64,000 nucleotides of DNA from Xiphydria camelus (GCA_963678675.1 OY783200.1:13518890-13582889); one strand, 5' to 3'. Counted from the first letter of the stretch, positions 33,128 through 45,719 are shown. Numbers and translations: made by a program. Notes: generated from the sequence alone by a model not told the origin.

Positions 33128-33285
33128 CAATGCCGCGATGAAAGGTGATACTGACAGTGCTGAATAATGGTTCATTTTCGTCGTTTCCGTTAGTTCTTCT
33201 CGACGTCGAAGGTTCCTATGCCGACCTCTGAGTCTCTTGACTATTAAAATTCCTCCATCTGATTTCCCTCCGCTCGTAGAGAATA
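33128..33285 (-). other. Possible minus-strand exon in the EndoB intron
   Basis: On the minus strand, acceptor-like ttacatttgcag (ending 33286) and donor-like gtaagc (33127-33122) enclose 158 bases with an open frame. An ATG at 33175 begins MNHYSALSVSPFIAAL, a hydrophobic start that could be a signal peptide, leaving in phase 0. No neighbouring exon was identified and the sequence is not recognised. It may be a nested host gene or chance. Confidence 0.25.
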
Positions 33286-34130
33286 CTGCAAATGTAACAG
33301 AAAGTTTACGGGTGGCTAAAATAAAAGTTGGTTCTAATGGATAATCAATAAATGAATAAATATTGGTTTTCGTCAATCCTTATTCTTCGATTTTCCTATG
33401 CTGATTATGTTATGCTGATCCCTGCGTCTTTTCCTTTTTAAATTTGGTCAACTTATTTATTTTTACTCCCATGAAATAAAACAATCATAAAAAAATCCTA
33501 CTGGAGAATTGACGAAAAAACGATGAAAATCTAATTTTATCTACGTATTTGCGCAATCGATTATTATTACTTAAGTATACTATGGAGGCTATGCATAAGC
33601 AGGAAGAGAGAAAAACGCTCTCGATCAATCTCATCGTGTATATTCATTCTCTATTTCTGTTCCGTATTCTTTTGATGCTGACTGCTGCCATGCAGCATCT
33701 CTATTGGAGAAACGCGTAGAGTATACATTGCTTTTAGATCGAACGACGGCGACGACGATTACGAAAATTTATCACGAGTTATTACGCGAGCCGATTTTTA
33801 ACGAATTAATAACTCTGGGTAGAACGTAAATACCAAATGATCTTTATATAGGCTTAATAGAATCCTAGTTCTAAAATGATGTAATAAAAATATCCTTGCT
33901 TATCGAAAGGCTGTAGATCCTGAGAAATTAATACCTTTTGTGCAGGGACAAACTACACAGAGTGTAATAGCCTCTCGAGTCGCCGGACGAACATTTAGCT
34001 TTAGTCCTTGGCGGCAGTCTATGTATATCGAGGCTCTTGATCGCCAAAAAGTGTGTGATATAAAAAATGCTCTATAAGTACCTATTTGCGGTTCTCTTTC
34101 TGTAAAAGAGGGGACAATATTTTTATAATA
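33286..34130. other. Intron sequence with one open stretch at 33900-34077
   Basis: The + strand is open for about 59 codons from 33900 to a TAA at 34075, reading AYRKAVDPEKLIPFVQGQTT near its start. It has no ATG and no recognised domain. An exon, an old transposon fragment or chance are all possible. The remainder is AT-rich. Confidence 0.25.
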
Positions 34131-35032
34131 GGGGAGGGTGGGGCACAGAGGACCTCTTAAGACAATATTGTCCATATTTATGTAGTGGTTTGTTAGAAAT
34201 ACATAATTTTTGGATTATACATACTAGGGAATGTTGTTTACCGACTACTATTTAAAAACATGTTTAATTCTTATTCAGTATATAGCTAAGTACTAATTTG
34301 TATGTAAAGATAATGGTCTCTTTCGCCCCAGTATATGGGGCGAAAGGGACCACTTGGTCCGTTTCACTATGGTAGATTGTTTAACACTCTGACTGTCCTC
34401 ATAAGGAATTTTTTCGATTCCCTCACGTTCAACAATTTCTTTTAAAATATTTTAGTTTTATAATCATAGAATATCATATACCGCTAGGTGAAAAAAAATC
34501 TTTATTATTTCGGTTTTTGATGACATATTCTTTTGTACGTCCGAACCATCTGTAAATAAATATGATGAATTATTATTTATGAATATGTGAATGAACATTT
34601 CAAGGATAAAGGACCGATAAGGACCGATCCTAATTGCCCCGTTTGATCTGGTCCTCCTCGCCCGAAAAGTTCATTAATGCAATAATATTCATTACCGGCA
34701 TATCCTTAGAAGTTATGTTTTAATCGACATCTCAAAAATTATACCAAAGCATGTAGTTTTTAACACACGGGGAGTCCAAAATTAATAGCTATTATTTGTA
34801 AGAAGCTACGGGCATCTGAAAATCAAATATTCTTCGATCACTTACCGCTATTTTCACTTTTTTTATCAGAACTTATTCACTACACGTGCAGCGTCAATAA
34901 ACATATGCTAGTTACCGTGGAAGCCTCCTACTCTACAAGTTTAAGACCCCGGGATGTAAATAACGCTTATAGTTACTTAATAATCGGCCCGGTCCCATTC
35001 GCCCCGTAGGTCCTGTTTGCCCCATCCTCCCC
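34131..35032. mobile_element. GGGG-ended MITE (902 bp), TA target
   Basis: It starts GGGGAGGGTGGGGCACAGAG and ends TTTGCCCCATCCTCCCC, with TA at 34129-34130 and 35033-35034. Internal blocks such as ggggcgaaaggga and cattcgccccg echo the ends. It is related to the element at 10810-11726. No coding. Confidence 0.65.
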
Positions 35033-36344
35033 TACCATATATGTATTATATTTGAAGAAAGATGTGAACTTTAGTGTCGAATACATTAAAGTTGGGCAGG
35101 TATAGCTTTCTCGCTCGTGTTACTCTCCTTAATTTCCAAGACTTAATTATTATCAGAATAAACAATTTACGATCACACTTGGGAGTATTCCCTGATTTCA
35201 ATACTTTTACAATGGAATTTTTTTCTCAGCTTAATTTTATAATCTTTGGAAATTCTTCGTGGACACACTTGCAGTTATTCGGTGATTGCAGTACTTTTGT
35301 AGGCGGGATTACTTGTATCATTACGAGAATAATTCTTCATATAATTTTGTATTTTTAGGGGACAAACTAGACGTACTTAGTGAATCTTTTTACATTGGAG
35401 CTGTTTTGTGCAGGAATCGCATACACTATAATAATAGCAGGTATAGCTGTTAAACGTCGAGTACTGCATGGTCTGCGCTGCTCGAATCGATGTGGCGCCA
35501 AATTAAATAATTTTCATATGGTTAATTTTTAAGTGTCACCTTGTTTGAAAATTGATCAGTAAAGAGGATGAACTAGACTATATTCTCCATTTTTTCAGAT
35601 TTTTAAATTTTGCCCTGCTATTAAAAAATGTTATTTGTCTAGGACAATTGCGTTTTATAATACGTCATAACAATCTACAAACTTCCAACTTTCGAATCCA
35701 TTTTGTAGATTTAAAATCTATCGAGTTTTTTTTACAAATTTTCGAGCACTTGTAAGTAGAACGTGGCTGAATCTACTTCGAGCCGGCGCGCTTTCAACGA
35801 CGAAGGTCACTTTTGAACTGATACACACTATCAGGTAGAAGGCACTGTGCGCTCTCTCTCTCGAAATTCGATTCTCAGACTTCCTGTGTCACTAACCAAC
35901 TACTCGAAAACTCTGAAATAAAATCATTTTTCGAGTTTTGGCCAGCTTCTCTGGATTTCGTCCCACTGTGTAATGGTCCGAAAGTTATAATTTATGGAAA
36001 AAAAAGAAGCATTATTTTTAGAGGTCAATTTTGAAAATTTGGAAAATTTCTTCGAGATTCCTTTGAATATCACTAAATACTACAATATATTCGAATTTGA
36101 GTCAAATTCAAAATGTTACTCTAAAAAGTGTCCGATTTAGTATGGTATGACCCCATAGCAAATAACATTATTCTTTACAAGAGACTATATAATGAAAGTG
36201 GAATTCAAATTCGCTTGCGACCAATAGGTTTTGTATACCAGAGCAAAATATCCAAGTAATCAGGCTCCAGCACTAGCGTCTCCGATAATCAGCCAACACT
36301 CGATCGAGAGTGTCGGGAACAAGTGACGTTGAGACGCTCAGCTG
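35033..36344. other. Intron sequence, no gene seen
   Basis: AT-rich. Short frames at 35074-35358 and 35552-35755 have no domain, splice context or codon pattern that supports them. Confidence 0.5.
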
Positions 36345-37532
36345 TTAAGGTGCTTTTGTACCTATTGTTGTAACTGCGAATTCTTATTTCTTAAATATCC
36401 ATATTTCTGGATATTGTTTTGTAAGTAAGTGAATTTAAGTCAACTGTCCATATAATTTACTAAGCGATATGGAACAATGTTGAACGAAATCGTCTAAAAA
36501 CGAATAAGTCGTTTATAAAATGTAGGCAGATAGCTTTTACAGTTCGACAGCTGCAAAAATATATACAGTTTTTAGAGTTTTGAGGTACTTAAGGTAAATT
36601 CGGATTTCCCGTAGCCAGTTTCCTCCGAAGAAATACTGCGAGATCTGCCTCTAGTACGTAAATGCGCTTATCGCCGCATATCTGAGGCATATCGAGCTCC
36701 ATTGTTTTCCACAGAAGCTATGTTATTTTATCTTCTATTTTATTTTTTTTCCGTTTCAAATAATTCAATCGTCTATGTCCAAAGATAACGTGACATAGCT
36801 TCTGTGGAAAATAATTGAGTTCGATATTCTCCAGGTTTGCAGGGATAAGTGCATTTACGTACTAGGGACATATGTCGCGGTATTCCTCGGAGGAAACAGG
36901 CAACTACAAGTACAGGAAATAATTGGGAATCGATGGCCCGAAGCATCCTACGGGGTGGAAAGAATCCCGAACTCGCTGTAAGTACCGCAAAACTCTAAAA
37001 ATGGTGAACATTTCTGCAGCTATCGAACTGTCATAATCGTTAGTCCATATTTCATAAACGACTTATTCATTTTTAGACAATTTTGCTCGACATTTTTTTC
37101 ATATCGCCTAGTAAAAATTATATGGACAATCGATTCAGATTCACTTACTTACACGAAAAATTGCAGAAATATATTAGGTGTACAAATAGACTTGGTTGCA
37201 GGAGGTTGAGAGGTGTGGACGTGTGCTAGAAGTGATATGACAAAACTTGTAGGAAAAGCGATTATAAGAGATGGTAAGAGTAGTAGTACAGGTAATAGAC
37301 AGAAAGCGCAGAGCTAGAGTTAAAGGATAGATCATAGGGGTTTGTTGGGAGAAGAAGGGTAAAGGTAGGAAATTAGGAAAAGCAAGGAAAAGTTAGAAGT
37401 GAGGTTAGGTGAAGCATGGAGGAGGAAGAAAGGCGAGAGAGGAAGGCAACGCGGAAAGGTCAGAGTCGATAAGGTAGGAAAGCGGTAGACCGGCGGTGGA
37501 GAAGGAAGGGAAACTAGCGAGAGAAGACAGTC

Positions 37533-38243
37533 ATGAACAAGGTAAAGAGAGGCAGACCACCCAACGCTGAGAGGCTAGGGAAGAAAGGCCGCGGGGAGAA
37601 GAATTTGAACAACTACTGGAGACAGACTGGGAAAATAAAAAACGAGGCAAAAGACAGCCGGGTGGACAAGAATCTGGAAGCAGAGGGAATTACGTAGCAG
37701 GTGGAGGCAGTTTGGAAGGAAATCTCGGAGCGGATTAAGGTGCAGTTTCAGGACATGAAAAGAGAATTAAAGAAGGAGATGAAGGAGATTTTAGTAAATC
37801 CGAAATAAGAGCTGGAAACAGGGGAGGAGAAAGGGGAAACGAAGGCGGAGACGTTAGAAAGGAAGAGCACCGAGGAAAGAAAAGTCCTGGAAGTTCGACA
37901 GGAAAGGAAGCGCATGAAGTTGGAAGAGGAGTTCTCCACAAGCATCAAGGAAAATTGGGAAGAAAAGGTGGAGGCCATGAAAAGGAAGAACAAGCGGAGA
38001 GAGCGGAGGATTTTCAACGACAACGACCTTACGCAACAAGAGAGAGAGGTTCAAAAGAAGTTAGCCGTAATAGGGAAAAGAGCGACACTCAAAGAAAAAC
38101 AGGTCAAAGCGGGGTACAAAAGGCATCGCAACGAGGGAGATTGGATTCCAGGATCGAGTCTAGAAAAAGAGGAAAGCGGCAAGCAGGCTTTCCGGCTGGA
38201 GCAGGAGCACAAAAAGAAAAGAATAAGGCAGAAAGAACGGTAG
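37533..38243 (+). pseudogene. LINE ORF1-type protein remnant
   Basis: ATG 37533 opens MNKVKRGRPPNAERLGKKG, stopping after about 54 codons. A charged coiled-coil-like stretch follows (VWKEISERIKVQFQDMKREL, then KMKLEEEFSTSIKENWEEK from about 37914). The end (KAGYKRHRNEGDWIPG) may come from the ORF2 tail, joined by deletion. ORF1 proteins of these LINEs bind the retrotransposon RNA. It is broken by several stops. Confidence 0.55.
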
Positions 38244-38463
38244 AAAGGGCGGTGGAGGGCGCTAGGTACTCCGGTTCATGGAAGATTTAGATAGCAGGGA
38301 CAGGGACTAGGAGAAATGAGTGCGAAGGAGTAGTGGGAAGGAGAGGATGTAGTGCGAGTGATTGAGATGACAGAATTATATCGTAGGAACAGTATGCTTG
38401 AGAATGAAGATAAGTAACTTGTAAGCAACCAAGTACTATTCATGACTACAATGCTGAATAAAG

Positions 38464-38465
<2 letters not shown>

Positions 38466-38531
<66 letters not shown>
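38466..38531. repeat. (TAC)n tail, about 22 units
   Basis: A pure actactact run follows gctgaataaag and directly abuts the right target duplication. It is the 3' tail of the LINE rather than an independent microsatellite. Confidence 0.9.
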
Positions 38532-38533
<2 letters not shown>

Positions 38534-38879
38534 TTAGGTATACAAATAAGTTTTACGACACTTCCATTCCGTGTTATAAACGTAATTCAAAATTACCGCT
38601 GATATATGATATGGTGGCACTTGTTATGTAGTATCGAAACATAAGGGAGTCATAGATATAATCTTTAAATTCTGTGAATAAAACATGCAGACCGATTAGC
38701 TCATTATTAGACACTGCATTCGCTATGAATTTTATCAAGGAAAAAGTGTTAGGAAAGCATGTGAATCGATCTGTTCTGTTCTTGGGGTCGACATTGTATT
38801 TAAAAGTACATGTGAGTATTGGTATAAGAGATTTAAAGACGGTGATTTTGATGTTAGTGGTTGTGAATGTACCAGGGCC

Positions 38880-39515
38880 CTTGTAAAGGTGGACGACCAG
38901 GAACTGTAAGCGTTGTTGGATGAAAACTGTTGCCAGACGGAAAAACAACTTTCAGAACAGCTAGGAATAACTCAGCAAACTATTTCCTATCGCTTTGAAG
39001 CAATGGGAAAAATTCGAAAAGGAACAAAGTGGGTGTCACACTCTGACTCAAGCAGAGTGTATATGGTGGGATATGAAAGGCGTACTCTATTATGAACTTT
39101 TGAAACCTGGCCAGAGAGTTACTGCCGATTGCTATCGTCAAAATACGATTGAACCAAGAAATTGACCAAAAGCGTCCATTTACTGAGAAAGGAAAACGTC
39201 CAGTAAAACTGTTCTACGACAACGCCACGCCTCATGTGGATTGATCGGTCAAGGATACGTTAATGGCTCTTGGATGGGAAGTCGTACCATACCCGGCATA
39301 TTCACCAGACTTAGCTCCAAACTGATTTTCACTTGTTTCGGAAAATGTAAAACGAATTGTCTGATGTGCGATTCAAAACAGTTGAAGAAGTCCAAAAATG
39401 GGTCGATAACTTCCTTATGTCGCAAGATAAAACTTTCTTTGCAGAAGGCATCCGTGAATTGCCTAAAAGATGGCTGAAGGTCATTGAAAGTGAGGGGGAT
39501 TATTTTGATAAATAA
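38880..39515 (+). pseudogene. mariner transposase, frame-broken
   Basis: In order: DENCCQTEKQLSEQLGITQQ (second HTH), GKIRKGTKWV, a core with VKLFYDNATPHVD, WEVVPYPAYSPDLAPN with the third-Asp region altered to a stop, then FKTVEEVQKWVDNF and EGIRELPKRWLKVIESEGDY. Many frame changes and stops are present. The sequence differs from the mariner at 914-2837, so it is a second mariner lineage. Confidence 0.8.
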
Positions 39516-41050
39516 ATGTACAGTAGACCCTTGATTCGCAGGAATTCAATTTAATGGATTGTAATAAAGTGTAATGGTCGAAAGGCACGTTCCGGACCTA
39601 CCCAGGTGGATCGTCGAGTCCCATAATTTGCATTTTTCCATACTTAGCAGTGCCGTATTCCTTACTGACAAGCAGATGCAGGAAAATTTTAGTTAGTTGT
39701 TGAAACATTGAAGTATGAACACGATGTCGGGAAGGAAAAGAAGTAATCGTCTGACTTACAATTTAAAGAAAGACGTTATCGCGAAGAAGAAAAGTGGTGT
39801 TTTCCGAGATGAAATTATGCGAGATTTCAATTTGTCATAGTGCATATTAAAAATTTATCAAAAATGAAGCTGAAATCACTGTGCGCGCTGATAGTTTCGA
39901 GTTTAAATAAAAAGAGAACCAGTAAATCGACGACCTTCAAAACTTTGGATAACAGAATATGTAGGACACTAGGAAAGACTTGGTCACTCAGTTCATGTAT
40001 ACGACACTGTTGAGGCACCGATTGTCCGAACCCCTGCTGCTTTTCTTCACGCTTTAATGAATTCACTTTCACGGAAATATCCCCCGAGCTTTCCTGCGAG
40101 GGTCTACTGTATTTTACTTTTTTCAAAAATAAAATTTGAATTTTTGCAAAAGTGTCCTAAAACTTATTTGTACACCTAATACAATTTATAGATATTTAAG
40201 AAATAAGAATCCGCTAGTACAACAATAGCTACAGGAGCACTTTAAATTATTGTTTCGCCAGATGATTCAGTTAACATTTCTAATTCTAGTAAATTGTAGG
40301 ATCGACTAGATAAGACAGCAAGTAATCAATTTCTATATCTGGCAGCAAAATAGTTTGGAAGTTAAGCGATTTATCATCATTTGTTCCTCATATTTTCGAT
40401 CGAGGGTTGGTGGTCGAAATCGAAATCACCAGTAGGTATCGTATTCAGAGCAAGCTATGTAGGTTTTTATGAAAAACGAGACAATGAAAATAGATATTTT
40501 AACCTTTGATTGGTAACGTGGTTATTTGTGTAACATTACTGGTAACGCGTGAAGCCTAACAGAGGCCGATACCGTATCTGGACTATTATTCAGAAATAAA
40601 AGGCCTACTCTGTTTTTTTACTTTTAAACCGAATATTTGAGAATAAATTTAATTAACTTTATGTACTCTAAATGTTATTTTTAATTAGGAAAAATCAATC
40701 TTTTTTTCTGCGATCGAGTTACCGCTACAAAATTTTACATCGATTTTACTTAGTGAATTGACTCCTGACGACGTGAATATCCCTCGACGGTCAATTAAAG
40801 ATGCTTTTTATTGAGAGTGAGGCTTGATTCTTAAATTTTAACTGGTGACACGCGGTTCTATAGGTAGAGCTGCCCAAAACATCATTTCATCCCTTTCCTC
40901 GCGTAGCCCGTATTTGTGCGTCTAAAAAATGTCGGCATTACACTCTCGCCGAGGTTTCCTCGCTAAATGTCTCGCCGAGAGAAACGCTCAGCGAGCGCGG
41001 CATCTACACTCTCGCTGAGGTTTCCTCGCCGAATGTCTCGCCGAGCATAA

Positions 41051-41223
41051 AGGTAGTGTCAGACACGGCTACTTTTGCTGCGCAGCAGATTAAAAACTGC
41101 GCAACTTGAATTGCTGCAAGTGTGAACACCCATGCAATCTGCAACTTTGCGATTGTAGCCTGGTTACGTGCAGTAATTTTAATCTGCTGCGCGCAGCAAA
41201 AGTAGCCGTGTCTGACACTACCT
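41051..41223. mobile_element. 173-bp MITE, TAA target
   Basis: It starts AGGTAGTGTCAGACACGGCT and ends AGCCGTGTCTGACACTACCT, with TAA at 41048-41050 and 41224-41226. Arms of about 43 bases include gcagcaaaagtagcc and its mirror. Harbinger-type by target length. Confidence 0.75.
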
Positions 41224-41275
41224 TAAGCTCGGCGAGCGGCTCCATCCACATTCTCACTATACATACAGAGTGTCC

Positions 41276-41646
41276 CGTCATGTAATGTCCATACTGAATT
41301 TACGTGTTCCTATGGTCAACCTGACCCGAAAAGTCTTAAGGGGTCTACAAGTCACCGTGTGTAAGTAAAAAAATGAATACTAATAAGTAAAGCAGCTTTA
41401 TTTTTTATTAGACAATAATTGAAATAAAATCCAATCATCTCACATATTGTTCGAAATGACCACCTTAATGATCAATACATAACTGTGCTCTTTGAGAAAT
41501 CGTTGTTGTGGAGCGTAAAAGGATTTCATGGTCGTTACGGAACACACGCATGGTGGCTTTTGGGACCCCTGTATAACTTTTCGGTCCAGATATTGACCCC
41601 AGGACCACGTAAATTCAGTATGGACATTACATGATGGGATACCCTG
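41276..41646. mobile_element. 371-bp Tc1/mariner-type MITE, TA target
   Basis: It starts CAGAGTGTCCCGTCATGTAA and ends ATGATGGGATACCCTG, with TA at 41274-41275 and 41647-41648. Inner arms share tccatactgaatttacgtg and its mirror. On the minus strand the middle (QRAQLCIDH, then GGHFEQYV) is the extreme C-terminus of a Tc1/mariner transposase, so it derives from an autonomous element by deletion. Confidence 0.75.
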
Positions 41647-42235
41647 TATGTGTAGTGCAGTTTGAATCAGTTGTTCACAGAAGATGGATGATCTGGATGT
41701 TAATTTTCATTAATTAAAAATATTTTCCGGCCAAAGTTGCTTGGGATCTTTTGATACATATCTTTTCCAGGGGATTTTTCCCTATCTATTGGTATAGGTT
41801 TCAAGTATTGCGGAAAACGGTTCATTATGACTCGTCCAACAATTAACCCCTTCAGGAAAGGTGCGGGAGTGTAGTAAGGTCGAAAATTCGGCCGCCTCGT
41901 TATGTCTCGGGTTCTTTGACTCCGGCCAAAAACCGATAAGAAATGGAGCGCTGGCGAGACGAGCGAAGACACAGCGAGGCGAGGCGAGCTTGCCTTCCAC
42001 ACTCTCGCGCTCGGCTAACCTCGCCGTGTCTCGGCGAGAGTGTAGTGCCGGCATAACAATAAGTAGTTTGGAGTTTAGTTGTGCTCACACCGTAGAGGAG
42101 GATACTCGTATTCGCGTCGTCAAGAGTTAATTCACTAAGTGAAATCGATGTAAAGTTCTGTAGCGGTCTCCCTGACCCTATATTATTTACTTATGTTACG
42201 TTTTAGAATTTTTTATTTTTTTCGTTTTTTTACAG

Positions 42236-42331
42236 TGATTGAATACAAAACTAAGCAATGAGTGATTCTATGCCACCTAAAAAGAAGTATAGAGGGTCGG
42301 ATGAGAGAAATATCGTGCCAAGTACTATTAG
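42236..42331 (+). pseudogene. First coding exon of a transposon gene (remnant)
   Basis: Acceptor ttttttacag and donor GTAAGT enclose an exon with ATG at 42258 reading MSDSMPPKKKYRGSDERN and continuing IVPSTIR. The PPKKKYRG patch looks like a nuclear localisation signal. No continuation exon is present before the element end, so it is probably the start of a transposase whose body was deleted. Family unknown. Confidence 0.45.
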
Positions 42332-42696
42332 GTAAGTTATATCAGTCACAAATGTTAATTTCATGAATGAAATTGAAGAATGGTTGGCATATGAACACTC
42401 GATCGCAAAAAAAAGAGTGCTTCTTCCTAATTAAAAATAACACTTAGAGCATGTAAAATTAATTTAATTTATTGTCAAATATTCGGTTTAAAAGTAAATA
42501 TAAACAGAGTATAGTTTACTATATTTTATTTCTGAATAATAGTCCAGATACGGTAGCGATCTGTTAGGTTTCACATTACCAGTAATATTACACAAAAACC
42601 ACGTTACCAATCAAAGGTTAAAATATCTATTTTCATTGTCTCGTTTTTCATAAAAAATTATGTAGCCTGCTCTGAATACGATACTGCTGATTTATC

Positions 42697-43551
42697 CTGT
42701 ACACGCAAGTGTATGTTAGAAATAATGAAATAATAAGATTTTGTACCGTTTCTTCAAGTTAGTTTTGTTTAAGAAACTGTATTTAAACGTACAGAAAGAC
42801 TGGAGAATATTTCTAGGATGCTCGGGAAAAAGAGTACAAGTCAAAAAATGGTATTGCTCAGAAAACACCTTTATTTGTTTATATTGAAACAGAAACTGTT
42901 GAAAAAAATGTAAAAAATGAAAATAACACCTCATAAGAACCGTTAAATGCATGTAGCACACAAATATCTCTAGGAAAGTAGAAGAAAATTGTAGAAGTGT
43001 TTTGGTAGGCGACTTTGACTTATACTAAGTTGCGCATTTCTGTAACAGTTAAATCCCATTAAATATGCGCCTTTACGAAGGGTCGTTGATTTTTCTGTCT
43101 CTATTGCGATTTCTGGCAGTAAGAAGAATCGAAGTTGGGACGACTCATCATAGACTCATAATTCTATGCCGAAGATACATATATGTGACAGCATACAATC
43201 AATGGTAAAGTAGTACATTATTGGCACCCGTTATTAAATAACATCTAATTTCTCAGGGTGCTATTAACTAATTTCGCGTCAAATCGGATCTCCTTGAAAT
43301 CCGAATATTTTCTACATATCTGAACATTTTCTTACATACTTTACATATAAAAAAGTTGAAAATTTAATTTAAACAAATTTAGATTGATATTTTCAGTTAT
43401 TCGATAATACAGTTTTTTAATATACGCGAAAACTGCCACGCGCGTACTTCTTGTAAAATGGCTGTACTTTCCGAAACTATTTATCCTAAACAGTCGATCT
43501 TGTGCTTATTTGAAAGATCTTAAAATTCCGTTCAATATAGTGTTAAGTTTC
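42697..43551. other. Intron sequence, no gene seen
   Basis: AT-rich; no supported frame or element end. Confidence 0.5.
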
Positions 43552-44092
43552 TACGAAAATAACTCGAAAACTAAGCGAGATATCGAAAAAAGTGTAAAGT
43601 AAAAATTGTAGAGCTGAAAATTCTCTATAAAAAAGATTGTATACAGTTTACCCCTACTCCTCACGGTTTACCCTCTAGAGCCGCGCGAACATTAGAAGTG
43701 GAAAAAAAATCATAAAACATCGAAAATTTGACATTTTTGAATGTTTTTTTTATTTTAAATTGCTTAAGAAATTCTCTACTTTTTAAATAAAATGATGTTT
43801 TTTTCACTCAATTGTTTAAAAACTGCCAAGTAAAATCAACGATATCTCTCGATATATTGAATGATTTTTTCTTCTTAGTGTTCCATAATTTTGTTAGTTA
43901 AATTCTCTACACATTACACTCGGGTCATTCTTCTGTAATTGTCGTAAGTTTTTAAATAACTCCGTTTGGAAAATTGCTTTGGCAACCTTGGTGCCTCCAG
44001 AGAACCACTGATCTCCTTCTTCTTCCCCCCCCCCCCCATGGTGGTGGGACCCGGGACCGTTACCCTTCTGGGTCTTGTTCTCCTCCGTTTAA

Positions 44093-44744
44093 AGTAGTAT
44101 GGTCACGAATCCATTTCCAAGATTTCAATATAAAATAATTATGTATGCAAGGGCTAATATCAATAGAAACCTCCTGGTGCCATTTGGAGTAGATTGACCG
44201 TTTAGTATGTCTGATAAAAATTAATTACCGAGTAGGAAATAACCCAGAGTCTTATGGGCAAGACACATTTCTCAGGGTTTGTATGTAAAATCCAAGATTA
44301 AAATATAAAAAAATACCAAGAAACGGGAGAAAAAAAACGAAAATTTAGAACCATTGATGACAATTATTGACCGTTTGATACTTTAGTTATAACTAATTTC
44401 TCCTTCTCGGTGTTCGGAAATAGCGTGTCGAGTAGATGCTGCATCGTCGCGTCAGTGGAGTGGGTTCAAGTGTGCATTTCAAATCTCGTTTTTCCTACTA
44501 GGGCCACGAGCTATTGATGATATGCGTTGCAATCGTTGCCACACATAAAAAGACGCTAGTCAAAGGAAGCATATTATTTGAATAATACGTGAAAAATAAT
44601 AAAAATAATCGACTAATTCTTATGATCATAAATTTTATAATTCACAAAGAAAATTTTCAATTATAAATCATAGTTTTTTGATGACTTTTTTTATATTCCT
44701 TTTACGGACACTTAACAATCACTTTGGAGAGTGACCATACTACT
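44093..44744. mobile_element. TTAA MITE, copy B
   Basis: It has the same ends as copy A (AGTAGTATGGTCACGAATC and GAGTGACCATACTACT), flanked by TTAA at 44089-44092 and 44745-44748. It differs from copy A by small indels, including loss of the tactcaaacgtttgagtg hairpin-like stretch seen at about 29850-29870 in copy A. Confidence 0.8.
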
Positions 44745-45719
44745 TTAAACTTCCCTAATCTCGGCCACTTTCGCACAGAAAAATATATGTTATGCGCCAT
44801 CATGTAGCTATATTATAAACAAAGTATTGGATTGTTTCGCCCATAAAGAAAGTAAATAGAAAGTTCTCCTATAATTTTTATTTTGCATACTAAAAATAAC
44901 ACCACCGCCGTTTTTTTTATACAGATTCAAGCATAATTAAACTATGACCTATAATTTTTACGAGATGATTGGTGTGGTAGACCAAGTCGAAATAAATTAA
45001 TGAAAATGAAGCAACTTTGCTTCCGCCATTTTTCTAACGTAAGAGATAGTGGAAAACGGTGGAAGCAAAGTTGTACACCTATTAATTCGAATTTTTACTT
45101 TACACAAAAATAGTAGTATTTATTTACATTGACTTATTACTAACGAGAATACAATTTACTGCACGTTATATGTACATATAAATCGAAATTAAATCACATT
45201 AAAGGTATTATTTTATGAACTGACACAGAAACTTCGTTTTAATCTTCATCGCTTTCGTGATTTATTGTGGGTAGAATATGACTATATGACGGTAGTAATA
45301 ACTTTAAAGTTTATAGTATTGCACATTTTTACATAGAGCACCGGTACAGTTAACTTTTAACAACGCAATATACATATACCTCTATATCCATACATATAAA
45401 ACTCTACAGTTAAAAACTCTAAATATATTATAATAATATGCATATTTTTGTAATATGTATATCTTCTTTCTTGAATAGGGTACACTGTACGAAAGTGTAA
45501 CATACATCAGGGGACGTGATGATAATCCGAGAACTAAATTTTGTAATGTTAAACCTCATCTATCGGTTATAAGTCGTTGATTTCAAGACTGACATTTTTT
45601 AAAAACTATGCAGTTATGGAGTCCAATAAAAGTGGCTGTACTATTAAAATGTGGGTTTAAATCGTGCTGTCACCCAAGGAATTGTGAGTAATTTAAGTAG
45701 TATCGTTTCAGAACCCTTG

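Larger units (their letters stand above)
37189..38531 (+). mobile_element. R1-like non-LTR retrotransposon, internally deleted
   Basis: It runs from GACTTGGTTGCAGGAGG to a trinucleotide tail, flanked by 17-base duplications at 37172-37188 and 38532-38548 (one mismatch) of the mariner end. The 5' end matches that of a second fragment at 49218-49570, supporting a true 5' terminus. ORF2 with its endonuclease and reverse transcriptase is absent, so both ends survived an internal deletion. Confidence 0.8.
37174..40179 (+). mobile_element. mariner element split by a LINE insertion
   Basis: Left end TTAGGTGTACAAATA (37174) and right end AAACTTATTTGTACACCTAA (40179) are inverted repeats with TA flanks (37172-37173 and 40180-40181). 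The left terminal repeat continues at 38549 with agttttacgacactt, after the LINE at 37189-38531. A decayed transposase lies at 38880-39515. Confidence 0.85.
36349..40241. mobile_element. TTAA long-inverted-repeat element hosting nested insertions
   Basis: Left end GGTGCTTTTGTACCTATTG after TTAA (36345-36348) pairs with right end CAATAGCTACAGGAGCACT before TTAA (40242-40245). The arms (about 36349-36725 and 36795-37171 plus 40182-40241) meet over a short centre near 36760. A mariner sits in the right arm at 37174-40179. The bare element is about 890 bases and non-coding. Confidence 0.75.
40926..42057. mobile_element. Nested MITE with CTCGCCGAG-rich ends
   Basis: The left tgtcggcattacactctcgc is mirrored by gcgagagtgtagtgccggca at the right. 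Both sides carry repeated palindromic ctcgccgag/ctcggcgag words, GC-rich against the surroundings. It contains two further MITEs. Minus-strand frames such as 41700-42002 are not recognised as genes. Confidence 0.6.
40424..42696 (+). mobile_element. 2.3-kb element with ~350-bp TIRs
   Basis: Left arm (tcgtattcagagcaagctat, then attttaacctttgattggta and on to about 40790) is mirrored at about 42110-42690 (taccaatcaaaggttaaaat, then gcctgctctgaatacga). A small coding exon lies inside the right arm region at 42236-42331. The centre is filled with nested MITEs. The superfamily is unresolved because the ends and target duplication are unclear. Confidence 0.6.

Noticed and set aside
37735..38054. Minus-strand Leu/Ser-rich frames
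   Set aside because: Antisense shadows of the purine-rich LINE ORF1 remnant.
41700..42054. Host gene fragment on the minus strand
   Set aside because: 100-codon frames lie within a nested MITE, overlap in two frames and have no recognised domain.
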